From Dysgonamonadaceae bacterium (GTDB lineage: Bacteria > Bacteroidota > Bacteroidia > Bacteroidales > Azobacteroidaceae), in contig JAISNS010000036.1 in NCBI GenBank assembly GCA_031276105.1, forward strand, positions 1 to 10,626: a stretch of DNA of 10,626 nt, read 5' to 3'. The notes beneath the pieces were generated by a model. The model was not told the DNA's origin and did no database searches. It saw nothing but the letters and a program-made list of their open reading frames with translations. Positions 1 through 6,187 of the stretch are shown here, one piece after another (the stretch's first letter is position 1; each line of letters opens with the position of its first letter). Made by a program: the position numbers and the translations under genes.

Positions 1-3
1 TCG

Positions 4-34
4 CAAAGATACAAACAATTTTTAAGCCTACAAA
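4..34 (-). promoter_or_regulatory. Bacteroidetes-type promoter directed off the left edge
   Basis: Read on the minus strand, TTTG (34-31) is followed after exactly 19 nt by TATCTTTG (11-4), which matches the Bacteroidetes -33/-7 consensus TTTG-N19-TAnnTTTG and is followed by the common C. It overlaps the last codons and the stop of the leftward gene. It should therefore drive a separate leftward gene outside the window. The match is seen directly; promoter activity is inferred. Confidence 0.55.
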
Positions 35-675
35 GGATTTACAAATTCAGATTCAAAATTTTCTATTAATTCCGGATGCTTGTTTATATATTTATCCCTT
101 AGATAGACGCTCATAACCCGTATCACTACATAAAAATCTATTTTGCTTTTTTGTCCGGCAAATTCCATTTCTTCGGGATTGAAATAAACGTAGTTTTTTA
201 TGCAATTAAAAATATCTTTGTCGCTGCTTTCGGTCAAAACTTTAAACGAAGATTCTTCCAAGTCGTATGCCGTTTTTGGCGCCTGTTTTTCGATTTCCGA
301 AATAAAGAAATCTAAATTATCATCTATTATTTTCTGTGCACAGGTTTCTTTTAGGAGTTCGTAACCGGCTTCGCTGATTTTTCTCGGACTTTTTTTAGGT
401 AAAAAAACATCAATCATTGAGCTGTCAAATTTTGCAATCCAGCGCGAAACATCACAAAAAGAATTTTGTAAAGTAATAATATTTTTCAGGGCGGTTTTAA
501 TATCGTATCCGTGGGAGTTGCAAGGCATTTCGCTGATCTTTTTCTCCAATTCCGGTATCTTTTCCGTTCGCACGGAAATTTCGCCGGTCTTAAATATCTT
601 TTTTAGCATAAACCAAACGCCGCCTAAAACAACTGAAATGATTGAAATAATTATGTAAACCGTATTTAAGTCCAT
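28..675 (-). CDS. Single-pass membrane protein of unknown function
   Basis: This 215-aa protein is not assigned to a named family. Residues about 6-24 form one hydrophobic helix followed by the basic stretch KKIFK, which suggests an N-terminal anchor with the rest in the cytoplasm. A short coiled coil follows at about 36-50. The middle region (about 92-130, KISEAGYELLKE) resembles the small winged-helix-like part of hypothetical proteins I have seen in many bacteria, with the later AYDLEES segment fitting the same type. The C-terminal third is predicted helical. It is transcribed away from the capsid genes from its own promoter-like sequence (720-752). That arrangement fits an accessory (moron) gene expressed independently of virion assembly. 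Superinfection exclusion or defence is possible, but nothing in the sequence proves it. The ATG at 675 is the natural start because it opens directly into the membrane helix. Confidence 0.75.
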   Translation of the reverse strand: MDLNTVYIIISIISVVLGGVWFMLKKIFKTGEISVRTEKIPELEKKISEMPCNSHGYDIKTALKNIITLQNSFCDVSRWIAKFDSSMIDVFLPKKSPRKISEAGYELLKETCAQKIIDDNLDFFISEIEKQAPKTAYDLEESSFKVLTESSDKDIFNCIKNYVYFNPEEMEFAGQKSKIDFYVVIRVMSVYLRDKYINKHPELIENFESEFVNPL

Positions 676-719
676 TTTTTAATTGTATGTTTTATTTGCC
701 GGTACTGTTTTTGTTTCTG

Positions 720-752
720 CAAATGTAATTTGTTTTTTTTAAGCGGCAAGAA
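720..752 (-). promoter_or_regulatory. Promoter-like element for the leftward membrane-protein gene
   Basis: On the minus strand, TACATTTGC (727-719) fits TAnnTTTG plus the common C. TTCTTG (752-747) lies 19 nt upstream as an imperfect -33 box. Transcription would start near 713, giving a leader of about 40 nt. Motif and spacing are seen directly; activity is inferred. Confidence 0.5.
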
Positions 753-831
753 AAAATTACGACTAACCAATTTTTTTTGCTTATTTTCAAAAAAATATCA
801 GTCAAAACGACTAAAATTCAATCCAAATGCT

Positions 832-840
832 TATATTTGC
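832..840 (+). promoter_or_regulatory. Promoter-like -7 box for the rightward structural operon
   Basis: TATATTTGC matches the Bacteroidetes -7 consensus TAnnTTTG with its usual trailing C, about 64 nt before the ATG at 904. No TTTG is present at the expected -33 position (about 809-812). The promoter may therefore be weak or depend on a phage-encoded activator, as a late promoter could. No other good match was noticed further down the plus strand, so this may serve the whole head-tail operon. Confidence 0.45.
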
Positions 841-903
841 AGTGTCCTTTACGGAAATACTTCGCCCCAATGTGGGAATACCGATTAAAAACAAAAAAAT
901 CCA

Positions 904-1254
904 ATGAACAAGTACATTAAAGTAATAGAAAAAGACAAACGTCCGGTGATCGTTTTGGCTGCAAATAAGGCTTTCTACGCCTCTCGCGGCGCTAAAATCG
1001 AAGATGCGACACAAAAAGAAATTGAAGCCTTTTTCCCGGAAGAGGGTAAAGGCGGAAAATCTAAACTCTCTGGAGGGATATTCGATAGATTAAATGAAGA
1101 ATTTGAAGTTGTAAAAAAGGAACTGGAAGCTGAAAAGGCCGCTCATGCCGAAACCGTTGCATTGCTTAATAAGGCAAATACGGAGTTGGAAAAGGTAAGA
1201 GCCGGTTTTGACGAAGCGCAAAGGCAGATTGCAAAACTATCTAAAAATCAATAA
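904..1254 (+). CDS. Small coiled-coil phage protein preceding the scaffold
   Basis: This is a 116-aa protein with two parts. Residues 1-47 are a compact segment containing the stretch ASRGAKIEDAT and ending in FFPEE. After a Gly/Lys linker (48-58), residues about 60-114 are a highly charged heptad-rich helix expected to form a coiled coil. It is the first gene of the rightward operon and ends 3 bases before the scaffold-like gene, so the two are almost certainly co-expressed. Position and coiled coil suggest a head-assembly accessory protein, possibly a co-scaffold or a packaging-related protein. I cannot name a family. Start choice: the ATG at 904 follows an A-rich leader and the promoter-like box at 832. 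Confidence 0.7.
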   Translation: MNKYIKVIEKDKRPVIVLAANKAFYASRGAKIEDATQKEIEAFFPEEGKGGKSKLSGGIFDRLNEEFEVVKKELEAEKAAHAETVALLNKANTELEKVRAGFDEAQRQIAKLSKNQ

Positions 1255-1257
1255 AAT

Positions 1258-2151
1258 ATGAAATTAGGTGATTTTATACACGGTTTCGCGGTTAAAGCCG
1301 GGAAACAAAACGAACAGGCAATTATTGATATTTTGAGCCGTGCGGATTTGCAGAATGTCGATATTGAAGACTCGGTCGCCAACGCAATTGCTAACAGCTT
1401 GTTAACGGTTGATGCGGCGAAAAACAATGCGGTGGTTAAAAACCACTTTAACGCGCAGATTTTGAACGCTTTCGATGCAGAGATTTCAGAGGCGGTAGAT
1501 AAGTTGGAATTAGGGGATGATTTTAAGACGGAGTTAACCGGTATAAAAAGCACCTACGAAAAACAGCGGAAACTGGCCGAAAAAATCAAAGAAACGGTTG
1601 ATAGCCTCAAAGCCTCGCAAGGAAAGGGAGATGATAAAGCAATTGAGCGTTACACGAAGCAAATCAATGAATTGCAGACCAAATACGCAAAGTTGCAGGA
1701 AACTACCATCCCGAAAACAGAACTCGAAAAAGTGAAAAAGGAGAACGAAAACGCCGTGCGCGATTTTATGCTTCATTCCAAGATTTCGGGCTTGAAATTT
1801 GCTAATCAGGACGTTAATCACGATGATAACGTTGCGTTTGCTAATGTTATTCTGGGCAACCGGTTATCGAAAGCGAAAGCGGTTATCGTTAAAGATGGAA
1901 ACGACCTCAAATTGAAACAGGCAGAGGATCAGGCGTTGGATTATTTTGATGAGCAAAACAAGCCGGTATCGTTCGATGATTTCATGAACAAAGCGTTTGC
2001 CGACGCTAAAATTTTGGCAGTCAGCGGGCCTCAAAACCCGAATACTCCGCCTGTTCCTCCGGTTATTCCTCCGGGCGGCGGGCAACCACCGGTAAATGCC
2101 GCTCAATTCAATGCCGCTATTCAGGCTTCGTTGGGCGATTTATCCAATTAA
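1258..2151 (+). CDS. Probable capsid scaffolding protein
   Basis: This 297-aa protein has the architecture expected of a phage scaffold. An acidic helical N-terminal region (1-90) is followed by a long coiled coil (about 97-167, rich in E, K and Q). Residues about 168-255 form a compact region (MLHSKISGLKFANQDV... to KILAVSG). A proline/glycine-rich linker (about 258-278) then leads to a short C-terminal amphipathic helix (279-297). Scaffolds commonly bind the capsid protein through a C-terminal helix on a flexible tether, which this end resembles. The gene lies directly upstream of the probable major capsid gene with a 20-bp gap. No serine-protease signature of a fused maturation protease was recognised. 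The role is inferred from order and architecture; a minor structural protein is the alternative. Confidence 0.65.
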   Translation: MKLGDFIHGFAVKAGKQNEQAIIDILSRADLQNVDIEDSVANAIANSLLTVDAAKNNAVVKNHFNAQILNAFDAEISEAVDKLELGDDFKTELTGIKSTYEKQRKLAEKIKETVDSLKASQGKGDDKAIERYTKQINELQTKYAKLQETTIPKTELEKVKKENENAVRDFMLHSKISGLKFANQDVNHDDNVAFANVILGNRLSKAKAVIVKDGNDLKLKQAEDQALDYFDEQNKPVSFDDFMNKAFADAKILAVSGPQNPNTPPVPPVIPPGGGQPPVNAAQFNAAIQASLGDLSN

Positions 2152-2171
2152 CTTTATAAAATTATTCAATT

Positions 2172-3284
2172 ATGTTTCCAAATTTAGTGGGAATAGTTAA
2201 TTCCCTTTTACTTACCATTTCGGCGCTTGCAGGGCAAAACGATCCGCAGTACAAAATTACTCCGGTGGGTTTCCTGCAAATGCTTCTTGAAAATGCAACC
2301 ACGGCAACGGTGGCTAATGCGGATGATTTGCGCAAAGGCTTGGAACGGACGTTAACGGTGCGCTATATGCAGCGCGGCACGGATACGGATGTTGTGGATA
2401 CGGATGATTGCGAAACGAATGTTACTGCCGCCTGGAAACAGACGAACATCGGGGCGCCTATGTTTTCAAAGTTAGGCATTAAGATTGAGGATGACCTTTT
2501 GCGGCAACTTCAGGAATCGGCAACTTCTACGATAACGCTCGGCTCGCAGGGGGCGAATGTTTATTTAGCTCTATATCAAACGGTACTTACTCAATTGAAC
2601 GGATTGATACAAAAGATAGACAAAAACCTTTTGGCAGCACAGGCGGGCAATTGGGGGGTTAATATTGCATCCGGTTCTTCGGCGGCACGGGCGGTTAATT
2701 TTTCCAATACGCCAAACATTAGCGATGGGATTGTTAAATTGATTTCGGATTATCAGTTTAACGAAATGTCGGGTACTCCGCAAATCGTAGGGAACGGCAT
2801 TATTACCAACTATGATATTTTGCAACGGTTGAAAATCGGCGTGGATAATGGTGGTTTCGGCTCTAATCCGGTTAATGTTTATACGGATGTTAATACCGTT
2901 TCGGCTTGGGGAGCTAATCATTTCGGGGTATTTGTTCCGGGTTTAGTGGACTTTGTCGATTATCAAAGAAACATAGGGGCTTTTGCGGGCTTCAAAGGCG
3001 GATCGCTATTCTTTACGATGCCGGTACCGGTGCAGTTGGCTGGCGGCAGGCTGGTTAGTCTTGTTTTCGACTGTCAGTTAAAATACAACGATTGTCCGGA
3101 TGGTGATTCCGGTCGCGGATGGTTTTTGCTTATTAGCAAGAGATATGGTTTATGGAACGCACCGGCTGATATGTTTAAACAAACTATTCCGGCGGTAGCG
3201 GGAGATAATCCTGTTCCGGAAATTCCCGGCGACCGATTGGAGGGTTTCAATGGTTCGTTGCATTATTTGGCGACGGCGGTTTAA
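2172..3284 (+). CDS. Probable major capsid protein
   Basis: This 370-aa protein is the likely shell subunit and would be expected to adopt the HK97 fold, although I see no motif that proves it. Length, mixed alpha/beta composition and position immediately after the scaffold support the call. Residues 1-25 are hydrophobic and lead into a helical stretch (about 32-62). The body is rich in Gly, Asn and Val. No long charged N-terminal delta domain is present, in keeping with a separately encoded scaffold. Cysteines cluster in acidic loops (DTDDCE; DCQLKYNDC), which is uncommon in capsid proteins. The C-terminus ends SLHYLATAV. A large hairpin repeat begins just after the TAA TAA double stop and could protect the 3' end of this presumably abundant message. 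Confidence 0.7.
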   Translation: MFPNLVGIVNSLLLTISALAGQNDPQYKITPVGFLQMLLENATTATVANADDLRKGLERTLTVRYMQRGTDTDVVDTDDCETNVTAAWKQTNIGAPMFSKLGIKIEDDLLRQLQESATSTITLGSQGANVYLALYQTVLTQLNGLIQKIDKNLLAAQAGNWGVNIASGSSAARAVNFSNTPNISDGIVKLISDYQFNEMSGTPQIVGNGIITNYDILQRLKIGVDNGGFGSNPVNVYTDVNTVSAWGANHFGVFVPGLVDFVDYQRNIGAFAGFKGGSLFFTMPVPVQLAGGRLVSLVFDCQLKYNDCPDGDSGRGWFLLISKRYGLWNAPADMFKQTIPAVAGDNPVPEIPGDRLEGFNGSLHYLATAV

Positions 3285-3382
3285 TAAGTTAAAAACTAAA
3301 AACTAAAAACTAAAAGTTGCGCGAGGCGCGGACAGTTTTTAGTTTTTAACTTTTAGTTCTTAGTTCTTAGTTCTTAGTTTTC
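3285..3382. repeat. Hairpin repeat, copy 1 (AAAAACT-type arms)
   Basis: The whole 98-bp spacer is repeat. The left arm (3294-3318) carries reiterated AAAAACT units. The right arm (3348-3372) carries AGTTCTT units. The two pair at 23 of 25 positions around a 29-nt loop containing GCGCGAGGCGCGG (3319-3331). A 15-nt perfect alternative pairing also exists (3288-3302 with 3336-3350). The right-hand repeats run to within a few bases of the next ATG at 3383, so the repeat supplies that gene's entire leader. There is no terminal T-run, so this is not a standard intrinsic terminator. Confidence 0.85.
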
Positions 3383-3922
3383 ATGTTGGATTGTTTGACA
3401 GGTTATATCGGGTTAGCGAGCGTCGTGGGTACTGCCGAGAGCGGTTTGTATCTCGATGCCTTGCCCGGTATTAACCTGTTTAATGTATTGAAAATCGCGG
3501 ATAGCAGCCAAAAAAATCCGAATGGTGAATATTCGGTTGAAAAGGTTTTTTCGGATGTGCAGCAACGCACGATATTGAAGTTCAGAACGCTTTTTATCAC
3601 GGAGTTTAATCGTTGTTTCAAGTTTTACAAACGAAACGGTATTGATTGCCTCGTTTGTGAAAACAGGGAGTTACTGGCGGTTGCTTTATGGTATTTGATG
3701 GGCGCCGAAATGTCGGAAGAGTGTTTGCGAAGCGACCGGATTAACCGCTATACAACCGTTGATCGGCAAAAGATAAAGGAACAAAAAGAGGGTTTTCTGG
3801 ATGCTTTTTATACGGAAATTTCCGCCGCTATTGCCGGGATTGATTTGGAAGGTAGCGAGTGTTTTACCCATGATGCGCCCGAATGCGGGGGTATCATACA
3901 AGTGATTGAAACATGTCCGTAA
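3383..3922 (+). CDS. Probable head-tail connector (neck) protein, cysteine-rich
   Basis: This 179-aa, largely helical protein lies right after the capsid gene, the usual place for a head-completion or adaptor protein. Its pattern (start MLDCLTGYIGL, then SGLYLDALPGI, a Val-Gln-Gln-Arg helix, and CLVCEN followed by a WYLMG segment) resembles proteins I recall from Bacteroidetes phages at this location. That recollection is not verified. It has eight cysteines (residues 4, 78, 89, 92, 114, 160, 168, 178), including a CxxC at 89-92. The ATG at 3383 is kept because MLDCLTGYIGL fits the remembered N-terminus, even though the leader is repeat sequence. Its 3' end overlaps the next gene by 10 bases, implying coupled translation. 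Confidence 0.6.
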   Translation: MLDCLTGYIGLASVVGTAESGLYLDALPGINLFNVLKIADSSQKNPNGEYSVEKVFSDVQQRTILKFRTLFITEFNRCFKFYKRNGIDCLVCENRELLAVALWYLMGAEMSEECLRSDRINRYTTVDRQKIKEQKEGFLDAFYTEISAAIAGIDLEGSECFTHDAPECGGIIQVIETCP

Positions 3923-4500
3923 CGGTTAATTTATCGGGATTGGATGAAATCGGTCGAATGCTTAACAGTATAGATGTTGATTTGCTTTGCTACGATGTAG
4001 CCTATTCGTTAAAGGCCGAAATAAAGAATCGAATACACATAGAAGGCAAAGCAGCCGACGGCTCTAAGATTGGGACTTATTCCAAAGGATACATGAAGGT
4101 GCGAACGGGTATATATCCAAATACTTCATATGTGCCGGAATATAATGTATCCAAAAAGGGAAAGGTGTCTAAGAAACGGAATAAAACAGCAGGGGAACAA
4201 AAAGATGACGGAGTATTTACCAAGGTACCTCGAGCCGGACAGCCGAGACCGGTCTATAATCGTAAAAACGAAACGGATGTTATTCTTTCCCTTACAAGGC
4301 AGATGGAGAAAGATATGGATGCTACACTACCGATTAAAATTGAAGGCGGTTACGGGATTGGATTTAGCAATGATTTTAATTACGATAAATCGCAATGGAA
4401 CGATAAACGATACGGTAAAACGGTTTACGATTTAACGGATGAAGAAGAGCGAATAATGAATGAGATTGTCGATAAATACATAGAAGAAAAAATGCAATGA
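3913..4500 (+). CDS. Probable tail-completion / virion morphogenesis protein (HK97 gp10- or Mu gpG-like)
   Basis: This 195-aa basic protein begins with a short amphipathic segment (VNLSGLDEIGRML) and a helix ending in IKNRIHIEGKAADGSKIG. That arrangement is typical of the gp10-like and virion-morphogenesis families that join heads to tails. A Lys/Arg-rich central loop (about 60-115) is followed by a segment with a beta character (SLTRQMEKDMDATLPIKIEGGYGIGFSNDFNYD). In those families this part ends in a fold resembling a tail-tube subunit. The C-terminus is a charged helix. The gene overlaps its upstream neighbour by 10 bases and its downstream neighbour by an ATGA, so the three form one translational unit. 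Family assignment rests on pattern and position only. Confidence 0.6.
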   Translation: MSVTVNLSGLDEIGRMLNSIDVDLLCYDVAYSLKAEIKNRIHIEGKAADGSKIGTYSKGYMKVRTGIYPNTSYVPEYNVSKKGKVSKKRNKTAGEQKDDGVFTKVPRAGQPRPVYNRKNETDVILSLTRQMEKDMDATLPIKIEGGYGIGFSNDFNYDKSQWNDKRYGKTVYDLTDEEERIMNEIVDKYIEEKMQ

Positions 4501-5033
4501 ACGGGATAATTGATGACATAAACGCACAAATTGAAAACGCTATCAGGTGTTTGTTTGGCGATGAAATGCCTTTTCTGGGCTTTACGCTCGCCAAGCCGGT
4601 ACAGATAACGGACGATACAACGGACATGTCTATGCCTGCAATTATCGACAATAACGGGGAATGTCATTATGTATTTACAGATGACAGTTATGCAATAGGT
4701 TGGTATCATCGTTTGCTTTCGAGAAATTATTCTGCGAAACCCGGGTTTGGGGATAACAATCTGGATGTAAAAAACGATGAAATTCTTTTGGTTTGCTGGG
4801 GATTATCTAATGTTCTGCAAATGCAGGCCGAGGAGGTAGAGAGTAAGGTTATTGTTCCGTCGATTCCAGGCAATGCCTTGTTGGTATCTTCCAACTTCGA
4901 TGCTAAATCGGTATTGAGCGGCGAGTTCAGGAATATCAATTACTTAAACAAACCGGAAGAGTTTATTTTTTCGGTCAAATACAGAGTTCAAACGGCATTT
5001 AATCGTAAATGCAAGAATAAGTTAACGAGTTGA
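4497..5033 (+). CDS. Probable tail terminator or tail-completion protein
   Basis: This 178-aa protein is third in the head-tail joining block and directly precedes the probable tail-tube gene, where a tail terminator is usually encoded. The N-terminal helix (about 1-20) and a final strand (EFIFSVKYRVQTAFNR) are compatible with that fold and recall Bacteroidetes phage proteins at this place, but I cannot confirm the family. It starts in an ATGA overlap with the previous gene. The final residues (LTS) and the TGA stop are encoded inside the left arm of hairpin copy 2 (GTTAACGAGTTGACAAG). The original C-terminus may therefore have been replaced when the repeat arrived. Confidence 0.55.
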   Translation: MNGIIDDINAQIENAIRCLFGDEMPFLGFTLAKPVQITDDTTDMSMPAIIDNNGECHYVFTDDSYAIGWYHRLLSRNYSAKPGFGDNNLDVKNDEILLVCWGLSNVLQMQAEEVESKVIVPSIPGNALLVSSNFDAKSVLSGEFRNINYLNKPEEFIFSVKYRVQTAFNRKCKNKLTS

Positions 5034-5101
5034 CAAGTAAACAAGTTAACGAGAGCGCGAAGCGCGGCAATCCCAAAACTCGTTTACTTGTTTACTCGTT
5101 A
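5021..5101. repeat. Hairpin repeat, copy 2 (GTTAACGA-type arms)
   Basis: The left side consists of 8-bp units (GTTAACGA, GTTGACAA, GTAAACAA, GTTAACGA) and begins inside the upstream gene. The right arm holds complementary units. Positions 5032-5053 pair with 5079-5100 at 19 of 22 positions around a 25-nt loop containing GCGCGAAGCGCGG (5055-5067). The loop itself contains GCGAAGC, known as an exceptionally stable single-stranded DNA mini-hairpin. Positions 5044-5084 are identical to 5764-5804 in copy 3. The remainder of the spacer (5102-5142) is an A/T-rich leader for the next gene. Confidence 0.88.
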
Positions 5102-5142
5102 AGTAAAAAAATAATAATTAAAAATTTAATAATAAAAGAGTT

Positions 5143-5736
5143 ATGGCTATAGTTTATAAAAATTGTACAGAAGACGGAGTTTTTCCGGGATACGCATGTG
5201 ATCCTTGCGGTGAAACCGAGGGTGGGCGCGTTCGCGGGGCGGTTTATTTTCATAAAAGCCTCAAAAGCGCATTGACAAATGCAAATCTTTCTCTACTTAC
5301 GTGGTGGGATACTCAAATTGCCGCCGGAAAGGTAAAAATTATTCCAAGTACGCGCGGAACATACGACGGGGGAACAAAGAATACCGTTACGGGATTTGGG
5401 GACGATCAGGAAAAAATAACGGGCAAAACGTATGTGGCGGTTGTTAACGATCCGCGACATGCTGGCAATTTGGCTTTTTATCAGGCGCTCGAAAACAATT
5501 ACAAAGATTATATTTTTGGTTTTCGCACGGAAAAAGAATTGCGGGTAGCTAACGATGTAATGACCGGTCTTGAGGTTAAAGACCCGGTAGAAGAGGATGC
5601 TAATTCGGTTGTACTATGGCAAGCAAACGTTACATGGATTCAAAAAATACCGAATACGATGGTTTCAGTCCATATATTGACGGATGAAGTAAAGGAATTG
5701 TTCAGCAATTGTATTGACGAAGAGGAAGCCGATTAA
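5143..5736 (+). CDS. Probable tail tube protein
   Basis: This 197-aa protein is assigned mainly from position, after the head-tail joining genes and before the tail and fibre genes. Its mixed beta composition and a central region (GTYDGGTKNTVTGFGDDQE, then VAVVNDPRHAGN) recall Bacteroidetes phage proteins in this slot. Late segments such as VVLWQANVTWIQKI are strand-like. The N-terminus has a C-x10-C-x2-C cluster (residues 8, 19, 22) plus one cysteine near the C-terminus (190), which could bind metal or form disulfides. No sheath gene precedes it, so a contractile tail is not indicated. It is the only gene flanked on both sides by nearly identical hairpin repeats. Its A-rich leader suggests strong translation. 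A baseplate or other virion protein remains possible. Confidence 0.55.
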   Translation: MAIVYKNCTEDGVFPGYACDPCGETEGGRVRGAVYFHKSLKSALTNANLSLLTWWDTQIAAGKVKIIPSTRGTYDGGTKNTVTGFGDDQEKITGKTYVAVVNDPRHAGNLAFYQALENNYKDYIFGFRTEKELRVANDVMTGLEVKDPVEEDANSVVLWQANVTWIQKIPNTMVSVHILTDEVKELFSNCIDEEEAD

Positions 5737-5831
5737 ACAAGTAAACGAGTAAACAAGTAAACGAGTTAACGAGAGCGCGAAGCGCGGCAATCCCAAAACT
5801 CGTTAACTCGTTTACTTGTTTACTCGTTAAC
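5737..5831. repeat. Hairpin repeat, copy 3 (longest arms)
   Basis: Arms 5741-5773 and 5799-5831 pair at 32 of 33 positions around a 25-nt loop (5774-5798) identical to that of copy 2, with the core GCGCGAAGCGCGG at 5775-5787. Each arm holds four 8-bp units (GTAAACGA, GTAAACAA, GTAAACGA, GTTAACGA on the left, with complements on the right). Compared with copy 2, the right arm has one extra unit next to the loop. The preceding gene's TAA stop abuts the first unit, and the right arm ends 11 bases before the ATG at 5843. Confidence 0.92.
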
Positions 5832-5842
5832 TAAAAAAAAAC

Positions 5843-6187
5843 ATGGAAAAGTATCAGGGAGAAGATATAAGTTTTAACGTTAAGTTTCAGAAAGGGGAAA
5901 ATGAGAGTATTAACAGTTTTGCCGACCTTTCCGAAATAACGATCTATGCTTATACGGATGGATGCGATATTGTAAGGTTTAGTTATCCCTCCAAAGCGAA
6001 TTACGAAAGCCTTACACTTGTAAACAATACAACGCTTGCCGGAGTAATTTCGGCTTCCAAGACAAAAATAATGGCTCCGGGTTTTTTGCGCGTTGAAGTA
6101 CGGGCGAGAAAAAATAATGAAAATATGGTAGAAAAAAGAATTACCGGAATAGTAATAGTTAAAGACTTAATTAAAACAGAAATATAA
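5843..6187 (+). CDS. Small beta-rich phage tail or baseplate protein
   Basis: This 114-aa protein is predicted to be almost entirely beta strand (GEDISFNVKFQ; EITIYAYTD; LRVEVRARKN; ITGIVIVKDL). The pattern of an opening strand, then an ITIY-type strand, then an alternating LRVEV strand resembles the N-terminal domain of phage baseplate upper proteins (BppU-like), which carry receptor-binding fibres. That assignment is only suggestive. It starts right after hairpin copy 3 behind a run of nine A residues, and it ends in a one-base TAATG overlap with the multi-domain fibre gene. The two are thus co-translated and probably act in the same tail structure. Confidence 0.55.
   Translation: MEKYQGEDISFNVKFQKGENESINSFADLSEITIYAYTDGCDIVRFSYPSKANYESLTLVNNTTLAGVISASKTKIMAPGFLRVEVRARKNNENMVEKRITGIVIVKDLIKTEI

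Larger units (their letters stand above)
676..903. other. Divergent intergenic promoter region
   Basis: These 228 bases separate the leftward membrane-protein gene from the rightward capsid block. They are AT-rich, with several T or A homopolymers, and contain one promoter-like element for each direction (720-752 minus, 832-840 plus). I see no convincing ORF or operator palindrome. The last 20 bases before the ATG at 904 are A-rich, as is usual for Bacteroidota leaders. Confidence 0.6.

Noticed and set aside
841..903. Small CCCA/TGGG hairpin in the leader before 904 as a regulatory element
   Set aside because: The stem is only about four base pairs with no further supporting structure, as expected by chance.
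5741..5831. Rho-independent terminator
   Set aside because: The stem is far longer than usual, the loop is 25 nt, and the downstream sequence is A-rich rather than a T-run on the plus strand. A role in mRNA stability is possible instead.
5021..5842. Transposon or insertion sequence bounded by inverted repeats around the tail-tube gene
   Set aside because: The two flanking elements are direct copies that are each internally palindromic. The enclosed gene is not a transposase and no target-site duplication was seen.
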